Positions 25,387-33,057 of a stretch of 64,000 nt of DNA are shown here, in pieces. A program made the translations under genes and the position numbers. Location: contig PEZS01000011.1 in the NCBI GenBank assembly GCA_002778785.1, positions 416,882 to 480,881 of the forward strand, read 5' to 3'. The notes under the pieces are model-generated. The model made no database searches and was not told where the DNA came from. It saw nothing but the letters and a program-made list of their open reading frames with translations. The stretch comes from Bdellovibrionales bacterium CG10_big_fil_rev_8_21_14_0_10_45_34 (GTDB lineage Bacteria > Bdellovibrionota > Bdellovibrionia > Bdellovibrionales > 1-14-0-10-45-34). Numbering within the stretch: the first letter of the stretch is position 1; each line of letters opens with the position of its first letter.

Positions 25387-26120
25387 AATCGGAGGAAAAA
25401 GTGGTAAGGCAACAAATTTTCAGACAACTCTTCGACGAAGCAACTTGGACTTATACCTACCTGATTGCAGATCCAGATTCTCTAGAGGGAATCCTGATAG
25501 ATCCAGTTGATGAAAAAGCAGAGCGCGATCTGAGTCTTATTAAAGAACTTGGCATTAAACTTAAATACACTATGGAAACTCATACCCACGCCGACCACAT
25601 CACTGGTGCTAGCTTAATTTCTCAGCAAACGGGCGCGAAAAAAGTTGTCGGCAAGCGCTCGGGGGCAGAGTGTGCCGATGTCTTTGTAGATGACGGCGAC
25701 ATTTTGGAGTTTGGCAGATACAAGGTAAAAGCTCTATCTACTCCCGGACACACGGATGGTTGCACAAGTTACGTCGTAGAAGACAAAGCTTTCACTGGCG
25801 ATGCACTGTTTGTTCGCGGAACCGGTCGAACTGACTTTCAACAAGGATCGGCAGAGGTGCTATATGACAGCATCTACAACAAGTTGTTCAGTCTACCAGA
25901 GGATACCTTTGTTTACCCTGGGCATGACTACAAAGGCGCAACCGTATCTACCATACGAGAGGAGAAGCTGTTTAACCCAAGAGTAAAAGTGGGAATAACG
26001 AAGCAGCAGTTTGCGGAAACTATGAAGAATCTCAAACTAGCAAACCCCAAGAAGATCCACGAAGCCGTTCCGGCCAATTTAAAGTGCGGTCAAAAAGACC
26101 TCACAAGTGTTCAACAGTGA
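25371..26120 (+). CDS. Persulfide dioxygenase (ETHE1-type MBL-fold enzyme)
   Basis: A 249-residue metallo-beta-lactamase-fold enzyme that oxidises glutathione persulfide to sulfite. The mononuclear iron ligands are in place: HTHADH at 71-76, His127 in TPGHTDG, and Asp144 in FTGDALF, followed by RGTGRTDFQ, a signature of ETHE1-like persulfide dioxygenases, and YPGHDYKG. It overlaps the rhodanese gene, which can supply persulfide sulfur, and is followed by a TauE/SafE exporter that can remove the sulfite made. Confidence 0.9.
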   Translation: MSNNLKSEEKVVRQQIFRQLFDEATWTYTYLIADPDSLEGILIDPVDEKAERDLSLIKELGIKLKYTMETHTHADHITGASLISQQTGAKKVVGKRSGAECADVFVDDGDILEFGRYKVKALSTPGHTDGCTSYVVEDKAFTGDALFVRGTGRTDFQQGSAEVLYDSIYNKLFSLPEDTFVYPGHDYKGATVSTIREEKLFNPRVKVGITKQQFAETMKNLKLANPKKIHEAVPANLKCGQKDLTSVQQ

Positions 26121-26129
26121 CCCACTAAA

Positions 26130-26894
26130 ATGGGATACCTTGGCGCACTTGTAATGGGAATTGTGCTTGGGCTAACCGGCGGCGGTGGCTCAATACTAAC
26201 TGTTCCTATACTTGTTTACCTCTTTGGCCTGTCAGCGTCTGTGGCGACGGGCTATTCTCTGTTCATAGTGGGGGTTTCGGCAAGTGTTGGTGCGTGGGGG
26301 TACGCTAACAAAGGGCAGGTTGCATTTAAAGAAGGATTTCAGTTCGCCCTGCCCGCACTCATCGGAGTATTCGTAGCAAGACGCTTTATTGTTCCCGCCC
26401 TGCCCGATGTCATTTTTCAAATTAATGACCTTGTTTTAACAAAAGATCGACTCATTCTAACGGCGTTTGGAATAGTTACCCTGTTGGCTTCTTTCACAAT
26501 GATTCGCGGACAAGGAGCAAAGTCGCCCGCAAAAAGTTCTTTCCTAAGAGTTGCGGCACAGGGGCTAGTAATTGGAGTCATAACAGGTTTCGTTGGAGCA
26601 GGAGGAGGGTTTTTGATCGTACCCGCTCTTGTTCTTATGCTTGGTCTTGACATGAAAAGAGCCGTGGGAACATCGCTGGCAATAATTGCCTTTAATTCTA
26701 CTTTGGGTTTTACAGCTGATCTACAAAGTTATCCACAAGTCGACTGGAATTTACTGGGCGCAGTCAGCGCTTTGTCGATCTTCGGAGTAGTCATCGGAAC
26801 CTATTTATCGCGGTTCATACCTGCCGTGACACTCAAAAAGGCATTTGGATATTTTGTGTTAGCGATGTCTCTTGTAATTATTATTAGCCCCTAG
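26130..26894 (+). CDS. TauE/SafE-family sulfite/organosulfonate exporter
   Basis: A 254-residue membrane protein with about eight helices and the two glycine-rich family repeats: GIVLGLTGGGGSILTVPIL near 10-28 and VITGFVGAGGGFLIVPALV near 150-168. It lies 9 nt after the persulfide dioxygenase stop and is the last gene of the operon. Export of sulfite produced by that enzyme is the likely task, by analogy with bigR operons. Confidence 0.9.
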   Translation: MGYLGALVMGIVLGLTGGGGSILTVPILVYLFGLSASVATGYSLFIVGVSASVGAWGYANKGQVAFKEGFQFALPALIGVFVARRFIVPALPDVIFQINDLVLTKDRLILTAFGIVTLLASFTMIRGQGAKSPAKSSFLRVAAQGLVIGVITGFVGAGGGFLIVPALVLMLGLDMKRAVGTSLAIIAFNSTLGFTADLQSYPQVDWNLLGAVSALSIFGVVIGTYLSRFIPAVTLKKAFGYFVLAMSLVIIISP

Positions 26895-26933
26895 TCTTAA
26901 ACACCCGGCGATTGGTTCCATGGCAAAAAGACT

Positions 26934-27446
26934 TTATTTTCGGGCTATTGGCAAGCCTTCCTCATTCCACTTCAACATGCCGCCTGACATATTGGCCACT
27001 TTTTCAAATCCCCCCTGTTGACTTTCGAGGGTGGCCTGTCCAGACCGCCCACCACTTCGGCATATGAAAACAATCTCACTCTCTTTATCCGCAGTTTGTA
27101 GAAACCGGCTTAACTCCGGACCTAACGTAACAAGCGTTGCTCCCGCAATATGGCCGAGCTCCCCATTGAACTCCTCAGGTCTTCTAACGTCGATGAGCAT
27201 AAGTTTGTCTTTATTTTGATTAACTGCAGATGGCAAAACTTCTGGGATCCCATTGTTTATGACCGGATGAAGAGTTCTTTCGCTATTTTTTTGCACTTTG
27301 CCTCCTGAAAAGCCGATGCCAAGGCTATTTGTTTCTATTTTACGACGCTTTATGCTCCACCATACTTTACCAAAGAGCGAGCCGTCGAGCATATGATACT
27401 TCCCTTGCATAGGTGCGCCAACCTTCGTATAGATACTAAGTGACAA
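26934..27446 (-). CDS. Rhodanese-domain protein
   Basis: A 170-residue protein: about 60 residues of unclear N-terminus, then a rhodanese domain with LMLIDVRRPEEFNGELGHI and the active loop CRSGGRS (Cys129). Convergent to the TauE gene and tail-to-tail with the sulfide operon. The listed start overlaps the divergent psd start by 7 bp; ATGs at 27410 and 27392 are alternatives that avoid the overlap. Probably part of the same sulfur metabolism. Confidence 0.8.
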   Translation of the reverse strand: MSLSIYTKVGAPMQGKYHMLDGSLFGKVWWSIKRRKIETNSLGIGFSGGKVQKNSERTLHPVINNGIPEVLPSAVNQNKDKLMLIDVRRPEEFNGELGHIAGATLVTLGPELSRFLQTADKESEIVFICRSGGRSGQATLESQQGGFEKVANMSGGMLKWNEEGLPIARK

Positions 27447-28327
27447 CCAACAAAGAAAAAATTTTAATTTATAACGATCGTAAAAAGTGCATCGAAGAGG
27501 AAGTCGTATTTGGTGACGCCTTTGTACGTTTTCTCTACCAGAATCCTATCGGAGCACTGGTAACTCCGTTGATCGCGGGTAATCATTTAATAAGCAAGGC
27601 ATACGGACTTTTGAAGGCCTCGGCATCTTCGACTCGCCAGATAGATCCTTTTTGTAAAAAGTTTGGCCTTAATATGGACGAATTTGAAAAGGTAACTTAC
27701 GAAAACTTTAATGATTTTTTCATAAGAAGATTTAAAGATGGCGCCCGTCCCTTTAATCAAGATGCCAAAATCTTGCCTGCACCTTGTGAGGCTCGTTACA
27801 CCTTTTATTCAAAATCCCATAAGAAACTACGCCTTTTCGTAAAAGGAGCTTCTCTTTGCCCCCGCGAAGTACTCGGAGACGAAGTGTCTCAAGCGTTCGA
27901 AGGCGGCCCAGTAGCGGTCGCGCGACTCGCACCAGTCGATTATCACCGTTTCCACTTTCCAGATGATGGCACCGTTGAGAAGCAGTATCCTATTCATGGC
28001 AAGCTAAACTCCGTGAATCCGCTTGCATCTTTTAGAATGCGAAACATTTTTTGTGAGAACGAAAGAAGAGTTAGCATTCTTGATACGCGGAATTTTGGAA
28101 AAATAGCTTACGTAGAAGTTGGCGCACTCTGCGTTGGGCGAATCGTGCAAACCCACACTTCGAAGAACTTCACGCGCGGCGACGAAAAAGGCTACTTTCT
28201 CTTCGGAGGCTCAACTGTGATTTTATTTGGAACCCCCGGTTCGTGGTCATGGAGAAAAGAGTTTTTGAGCCAGAACGCCGAAGGCCGAGAAGTATTGATT
28301 CAGCTGGGTCGGCCTCTCTCTGAGTAA
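27440..28327 (+). CDS. psd: Phosphatidylserine decarboxylase
   Basis: A 295-residue enzyme that makes phosphatidylethanolamine at the inner membrane. The self-cleavage site FGGST is at 255-259; Ser258 becomes the pyruvoyl group of the small subunit. The family motifs FIRRFKDGARP, VARLAPVDYHRFHFP and VEVGALCVGRI are present. GGST in place of LGST is seen in the longer, type II-like bacterial branch. It starts with GTG. It is divergent from the rhodanese gene and followed by a rhomboid gene. Confidence 0.93.
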   Translation: MTTNKEKILIYNDRKKCIEEEVVFGDAFVRFLYQNPIGALVTPLIAGNHLISKAYGLLKASASSTRQIDPFCKKFGLNMDEFEKVTYENFNDFFIRRFKDGARPFNQDAKILPAPCEARYTFYSKSHKKLRLFVKGASLCPREVLGDEVSQAFEGGPVAVARLAPVDYHRFHFPDDGTVEKQYPIHGKLNSVNPLASFRMRNIFCENERRVSILDTRNFGKIAYVEVGALCVGRIVQTHTSKNFTRGDEKGYFLFGGSTVILFGTPGSWSWRKEFLSQNAEGREVLIQLGRPLSE

Positions 28328-28374
28328 ATTTTTAGGATTGGTAAATCGAACTAACCAGCATATTCTTTGTACAG

Positions 28375-29073
28375 ATGAATCACGATAATGGCATCAACGG
28401 CAGTCCCACAGTTGAAGAGGAACTTATTAATGTTCCCATTGAAAGGCGAATTGTCAGCACTTACTTGTCCCGGCGTCCGAAAGAGCTTGGCTATTTTGCG
28501 TCTTTAGGCAGCACCCTGTTTGTGGCAGCGTTCTCGTTTGCCAACTGGAGCAACGCTTTTCACCTGAGCAACGGACTTTACGCAAATCGCTCACTTGTTT
28601 TCACCCAATCAGAGTATTGGCGTCTTTTTACGGCAACGTTTTGCCACGCAGACGCAGAGCATTTGGTCTCAAATTCATTCTTGCTCTTTATCTTAGGGAT
28701 TTTGGTTGTCGGACACTTTGGGTTTGGAATTTATTTTTTCTTGGCAACTTTTGTGGCCGCCGCTACCAATGCGCTAGCCATTCTCACTTACTCTGCTGAT
28801 GTCAGACTCATTGGTGCATCAGGATTGGTTTATGTTTTGGGAGGCTTTTGGTTGACTCTATTCTGGTTAATTCAGCGACAATACAAACCTATCAATAAAA
28901 GTCTTCGCGTCATCGCGGTGGGTTTGCTTTTATTTTTTCCGACGTCTTTTTTACCGACTACAAGCTATCGCACCCACGCACTCGGATTCTTTCTCGGAAT
29001 TTTATCTGCCTTGCTGTTTTATTTTTTTAAAAATGAAGAGTTTAAACGATCTGAGAAGTATGAGTATTTTTGA
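28375..29073 (+). CDS. Rhomboid-family intramembrane serine protease
   Basis: A 232-residue membrane protease. The N-terminal 40 residues are cytoplasmic and acidic, then six helices follow. FCHADAEHLVSN (His91, His96, Asn100) is the helix-2 motif, IGASG supplies the catalytic Ser149, and THALGFFLG supplies His201. It follows psd by 47 nt on the same strand and differs clearly from the rhomboid at 17102-17698. Confidence 0.9.
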   Translation: MNHDNGINGSPTVEEELINVPIERRIVSTYLSRRPKELGYFASLGSTLFVAAFSFANWSNAFHLSNGLYANRSLVFTQSEYWRLFTATFCHADAEHLVSNSFLLFILGILVVGHFGFGIYFFLATFVAAATNALAILTYSADVRLIGASGLVYVLGGFWLTLFWLIQRQYKPINKSLRVIAVGLLLFFPTSFLPTTSYRTHALGFFLGILSALLFYFFKNEEFKRSEKYEYF

Positions 29074-29095
29074 CACTGCGACAAGGAGAGAATGA

Positions 29096-29578
29096 TTGTA
29101 CATAAGACGAGCAGAGCAGAACGATCTAGATGAAATCTTAGCGATTAACGACCGCTTTGTGCCAAAAGTGAGTAAGGTTGATAAGTTGTGGCTCCAAAAG
29201 TATTTAGCTGAAGCCACAGTATTTGATATTGTCGAATCTGAAGGTAAACCAGTTGCTTACATAATTGCGATGACACCCGATGCTGACTACCAAAGCGAAA
29301 ATTTTTTGTGGTTTAAAAAAAGATACGCTGACTTTTTATATATCGACCGAGTAGCAGTAAAGCTTGGTTTTCACTCTATAGGTATTGGAAAAAGCCTCTA
29401 CAATTACCTTTTTAACACCTATAAAGACGTCTCCCAAAAAATCACTTGTGAAGTAAATATTGATCCGCCGAATCCTCAGTCACTGGGTTTTCATTCCGCT
29501 TTAGGGTTCAAGGAAGTCGGTCAACAGGATACGAAAGGCAACACAATACGTGTGGCAATGCTTTTAAAGGAGCTTTAG
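29096..29578 (+). CDS. GNAT-family N-acetyltransferase
   Basis: A 160-residue acetyltransferase. The core strand and acetyl-CoA loop are LYIDRVAVKLGFHSIGIGKSL at about 82-102, with a Q/RxxGxG/A-like IGIGK turn, and the C-terminal NPQSLGFHSALGFKEVG motif is typical. The start is TTG at 29096 behind AAGGAG; the ATG at 29092 is in another frame and yields 13 codons only. The acceptor is unknown. Confidence 0.85.
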   Translation: MYIRRAEQNDLDEILAINDRFVPKVSKVDKLWLQKYLAEATVFDIVESEGKPVAYIIAMTPDADYQSENFLWFKKRYADFLYIDRVAVKLGFHSIGIGKSLYNYLFNTYKDVSQKITCEVNIDPPNPQSLGFHSALGFKEVGQQDTKGNTIRVAMLLKEL

Positions 29579-29680
29579 TTTTTTGTCTGAATTAGTTTTT
29601 AGCTAAAAAAATATTGAATATGATGGGTAGCTTCGAATTTGGCAATGGGCTAAAGAGCTTCATTGTAAAAACTTGACACT

Positions 29681-31141
29681 CTATGTCCCACAAAAAGTAT
29701 TCTTTATTCTTTCGTTTTCTTTAGGTGGCTCTTGGAATTTACTAAATCTTGAGTCGTCACTATAAGGATTCTTTAGAGCCTCGTAGAATTCATTCACTAA
29801 ACCAAAATCTCCAGAATCAGCAAGCTCAAGAGCTTTTTGTAATATATGATTTCTCGGTATATTAATTGGATTGCTCTTGTTCAGCCGCTGCACAATTAAT
29901 TCTGGACTGTCTCCTTCGGCTTCTAGCAACGATTGCCATTTTTCAAAGAATTCGCCTAACTCTGTAGGATAAAATTTATTGGTAGAGAGTTGATTCTCGA
30001 AGGGATTATCGACCACACTATTGAGGCCACGAAAGCCGAGTGTAAAATCAAGCGCATGGGTTTGAAGGGCATCAAGCCACTCTAACACAAGATTCTTTGC
30101 CTCAGAACTCGCCACCAAAAACCCCAACTTTTGGCAAAACTTGAGATCAATTTGCTCTTGGCATTTTACCAAAAAACTCTCAAGGATTTCTTGATACTCC
30201 TTTACAATTTTGGGATCGCTATCTATCACAAGTAAACATTCAGCGAGGCGAGCCAGGTTCCACTGTGCAATTTTTGGCTGGTTATTAAAGGCGTATCGAC
30301 CATTTCTATCTATGAAGCTGTAAACTTGATCCTTCTGAAAGTTGTCCATAAAGGCACAAGGGCCATAGTCAAGTGTCTCGCCAATCACGGACGTGTTGTC
30401 GGTGTTCATCACTCCATGTATAAAACCGACGGACATCCAATCCGCCAAGAGCTCGACCTGCCGATTCACAGCACATTTAAAAAACTGAACTCTGTCTTGA
30501 GGTTCTATTTCTTCGTCGTAAAAACCTCTTTTGATTGAAAATTCTACAAGCTGTTTTAGGCCCTCTATGTTATTTTGAGAGGCCAGGTATTCAAACGTAC
30601 CGACTCTAATATGGCCGCGTGATACCCTCGAAAGTATGGCCATAGGAAACGATTGCTCTCTTTGTACGGAATCTGATGATTTTACAACTGCCAGGGAGCG
30701 TGTCGTTGTTATACCGACAGCACTCATGAACTCACTTACGAGGAATTCTCTAAGAGCTGGGCCCAAGGCGGAGCGACCATCGCCTCTTCGTGAAAACACT
30801 GTAGGACCAGAACCCTTGAGCTGAAGTTCAAAAACTTCCCGAGTGTTTTTCTTAAAAGTGCCAAGAATCAACGCACGACCATCACCTAAAACGGGTACGA
30901 AATGACCAAACTGATGGCCAGCATAAGCTAAGGCGAAAGGGTTTGAGTTTTTTGCCAACTCATTACCAGAAAGAACGCGGGACAGTTCATCTTTGGATAA
31001 GAACGTCGGAACACCTAATTGCTCCGCCAAGCCCGTGTTATAAATAACGAGATCAGGGGAGGCTACCGACGAAGGCGAGGTTTTTTGTACCAGGTCCGCC
31101 GGCCAATCTGTATCGTATTCGGAAAAACCAAAATTGATCAC
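29681..31141 (-). CDS. selO: Protein adenylyltransferase SelO (YdiU/UPF0061)
   Basis: A 486-residue pseudokinase-fold enzyme that transfers AMP from ATP to protein side chains, known to act in oxidative-stress control. The family stretch YAGHQFGHFVPVLGDGRAL at about 88-106 and FELQLKGSGPTVFSRRGDGR at 123-142 are diagnostic, as is HGVMNTDNTSVIGETLDYGP near 244-263, which carries the metal-binding Asn and Asp. The start is GTG. It lies 4 nt behind the small HPF-like gene and is likely co-transcribed with it. Confidence 0.93.
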   Translation of the reverse strand: MINFGFSEYDTDWPADLVQKTSPSSVASPDLVIYNTGLAEQLGVPTFLSKDELSRVLSGNELAKNSNPFALAYAGHQFGHFVPVLGDGRALILGTFKKNTREVFELQLKGSGPTVFSRRGDGRSALGPALREFLVSEFMSAVGITTTRSLAVVKSSDSVQREQSFPMAILSRVSRGHIRVGTFEYLASQNNIEGLKQLVEFSIKRGFYDEEIEPQDRVQFFKCAVNRQVELLADWMSVGFIHGVMNTDNTSVIGETLDYGPCAFMDNFQKDQVYSFIDRNGRYAFNNQPKIAQWNLARLAECLLVIDSDPKIVKEYQEILESFLVKCQEQIDLKFCQKLGFLVASSEAKNLVLEWLDALQTHALDFTLGFRGLNSVVDNPFENQLSTNKFYPTELGEFFEKWQSLLEAEGDSPELIVQRLNKSNPINIPRNHILQKALELADSGDFGLVNEFYEALKNPYSDDSRFSKFQEPPKENERIKNTFCGT

Positions 31142-31145
31142 TGCA

Positions 31146-31469
31146 TTAGGGTGCTACACTATTGAAGTCGCGATGTCTAATCCATCGTTTGACCTGTTTC
31201 ATGAGTTCTTTGTTTACGCTGTTTACGACTTGCATCGGCTCTAGACCAGATGCCCGGGCCTCGAAACGGCTCGAAAGTGATACAACACTTAGTATTCCCG
31301 TCACTGCAGAGCCGGCTAACTCCTTGGGTCCTCTCACGAGTCGCAGACAAAGGCTGCTATCCGATGGTACACTGTTTTTTGTTACAGCAACGAGTTTTTC
31401 GATCGAGCGTCTAACCTCTTTTGGAACCCGCACTCCGACGAATTTTATTTTGCAATCTGGAAGGTACAT
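31146..31469 (-). CDS. Small HPF/RaiA-like protein
   Basis: A 107-residue basic protein. Residues 5-95 read like the ribosome-hibernation (S30AE/HPF) fold, a beta-alpha-beta-beta-beta-alpha layout: IKFVGVRVPKEVRRSIEKL, then SLCLRLVRGPKELAG, then VNSVNKELMKQVKRWI. Overall similarity is loose. The ATG at 31469 stands 5 nt after AAGGAG; a GTG six bases upstream is less well placed. Its stop is 4 nt from selO. Read as HPF-like with caution. Confidence 0.55.
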   Translation of the reverse strand: MYLPDCKIKFVGVRVPKEVRRSIEKLVAVTKNSVPSDSSLCLRLVRGPKELAGSAVTGILSVVSLSSRFEARASGLEPMQVVNSVNKELMKQVKRWIRHRDFNSVAP

Positions 31470-31930
31470 AAACACTCCTTTTGATGAAATTTAGATATTT
31501 AACTTACCAATAAATTCTAAACCACCAACCTCCGTGGGGCCGCGCAATTATGCATAAGGCGAGGCTACTTATCACCTTCGCCAGGGCAATAGCATTTTTG
31601 TAAAAGTCGAAACCATGAGTGTGCACCCCTCTTAAAGTGGCCAAATAACCATAGGCACGGATAATTTTTATAGCCTGCATCTTGCAATGCACCGTAACGC
31701 TACCTGGTTTCCTAAGCCTATTATTTGATCAAAACTTGGAATTTCTTAGGCAAAAGTAGAACTAGAGCAGCGACCTCTACTAAATAGTACGTCGGCCTTG
31801 TAAGCAACTTGATCACTATTCTTGGCAATTGACAAACAGGGCTTAGCTTAGCGAGCCTTATTAGGCTCTTGCGATTGTTTCTTAAATCCACATCTAGGGA
31901 GCCGCAGTGTCCATCACCAAGGAGGCAGTC
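31470..31930. other. Intergenic interval, no clear gene
   Basis: A 62-codon minus-strand frame at 31504-31692 has no convincing ribosome site and no family I recognise, so it is not called. The right end holds the AAGGAGG ribosome site of the deiminase gene. No tRNA-like fold or CRISPR-like repeats are seen. Confidence 0.4.
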
Positions 31931-33001
31931 ATGATGGCAAAAAGAACCCACTTTGCATTTTTGTTTTTGTTTTTGGGCTTGATAAGTTTTCAGCCCCTTC
32001 ATTCATCTTCTTCTTACTTAGCCCCATCACATATCGATCCAAATGCCGAAGCCAACTCCCGCTCGAACGAAGATCTTCTGAGCAGATTCAATATAAAGGA
32101 GCTTTTTGAGCAAAAATTTGCACCGCTAAGGCCTGTCGAAGAAACAGCAAAGTTCAAGTATCTCCTTATGAGCGGCTATCACTACAACAATGATTTCACA
32201 ATGAAACGGCTCATTGTGGAAAACTTACCAAAAGATATCATCTTAGTCCTTCTTATGACACCGGAGGACGAAGAGGCCGTAGTGAAAAAATTTGGTGAGT
32301 GGATACCTGCAAAAAGAATTATCACCGTCAAACACGCCGACGCTAAAAAAGGCTTTTGGGCCCGGGATGCTTACCCGTTTCCCGTCTACCTAAAAAACGG
32401 AAGGGACATTGGTTTAGTATCGGCTCGCTACTTCAGACAATTTGAAGCTTATGGTTCTCTTGCTGACGCCGTTCAAGCTCCGGTCGTACGCAGCAGATTG
32501 TACCTTGTTGGCGGCAACGTACTCGCCGATGAAAAGGGCAGATGCTTTTCGGTTGGGAGCGCTCGTCTTTACAACTTAAATGGGGCGCAGCTAAAAGAAC
32601 TCTACGGATGCAAAACCACTACAATTCTTCCGTGGATTACAGGTATAGGCGATGTAGACGAAGTCTTAAAGCCTTTGCCTAATAACGTCATGTTGACTAC
32701 TGAGAAGCAGTACGTCCACACCTTAGAATCGCTAGGCTATAACGTCACTATGCTTCCTAAATCGACGGGATACAGAACCTACGCCAATTCGTTAATTATA
32801 GGAAAGACAGTTTTTATGCCTAGCTACTCAAGCGAACAGGACGCCGCAGCTGTCGCCGTCTACGAAGGCCTTGGATACAAGGTTGTACCTGTTGAATCGA
32901 CCGGAATCTCTGATAACTGGACCGGGTCAATTCACTGCTTTACGATGGCGTACCCAGATATATCGCTAGATAAGTTAGTAAAAGCAATAACCCAGAACTG
33001 A
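31931..33001 (+). CDS. Secreted agmatine/peptidylarginine deiminase-family protein
   Basis: A 356-residue exported guanidino-group hydrolase. It has a signal peptide (MMAKRTHFAFLFLFLGLISF). WARDAYPFPVYL near 150 holds the substrate-binding Asp, and LVGGNVLAD near 200 is the second motif. In TGIGDVDEVL near 240 the usual His-Ile-Asp signature reads Gly-Asp-Val-Asp-Glu. GSIHCFTMAYP near the C-terminus carries the catalytic Cys. The missing His of the HID motif may lower or change activity. AAGGAGG precedes the ATG. Confidence 0.8.
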   Translation: MMAKRTHFAFLFLFLGLISFQPLHSSSSYLAPSHIDPNAEANSRSNEDLLSRFNIKELFEQKFAPLRPVEETAKFKYLLMSGYHYNNDFTMKRLIVENLPKDIILVLLMTPEDEEAVVKKFGEWIPAKRIITVKHADAKKGFWARDAYPFPVYLKNGRDIGLVSARYFRQFEAYGSLADAVQAPVVRSRLYLVGGNVLADEKGRCFSVGSARLYNLNGAQLKELYGCKTTTILPWITGIGDVDEVLKPLPNNVMLTTEKQYVHTLESLGYNVTMLPKSTGYRTYANSLIIGKTVFMPSYSSEQDAAAVAVYEGLGYKVVPVESTGISDNWTGSIHCFTMAYPDISLDKLVKAITQN

Positions 33002-33057
33002 AAGAAACAAACGAATAGCTATTTGCTTAGTGATCCAGCTCCTGGCCACTTTGACAT

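Noticed and set aside
29092-29133. ATG at 29092 as the acetyltransferase start
   Set aside because: It is out of frame with the GNAT domain and stops after 13 codons; TTG 29096 fits the AAGGAG spacing.
31504-31692. 62-codon minus-strand frame upstream of the HPF-like gene
   Set aside because: Weak ribosome site and no recognisable sequence pattern.
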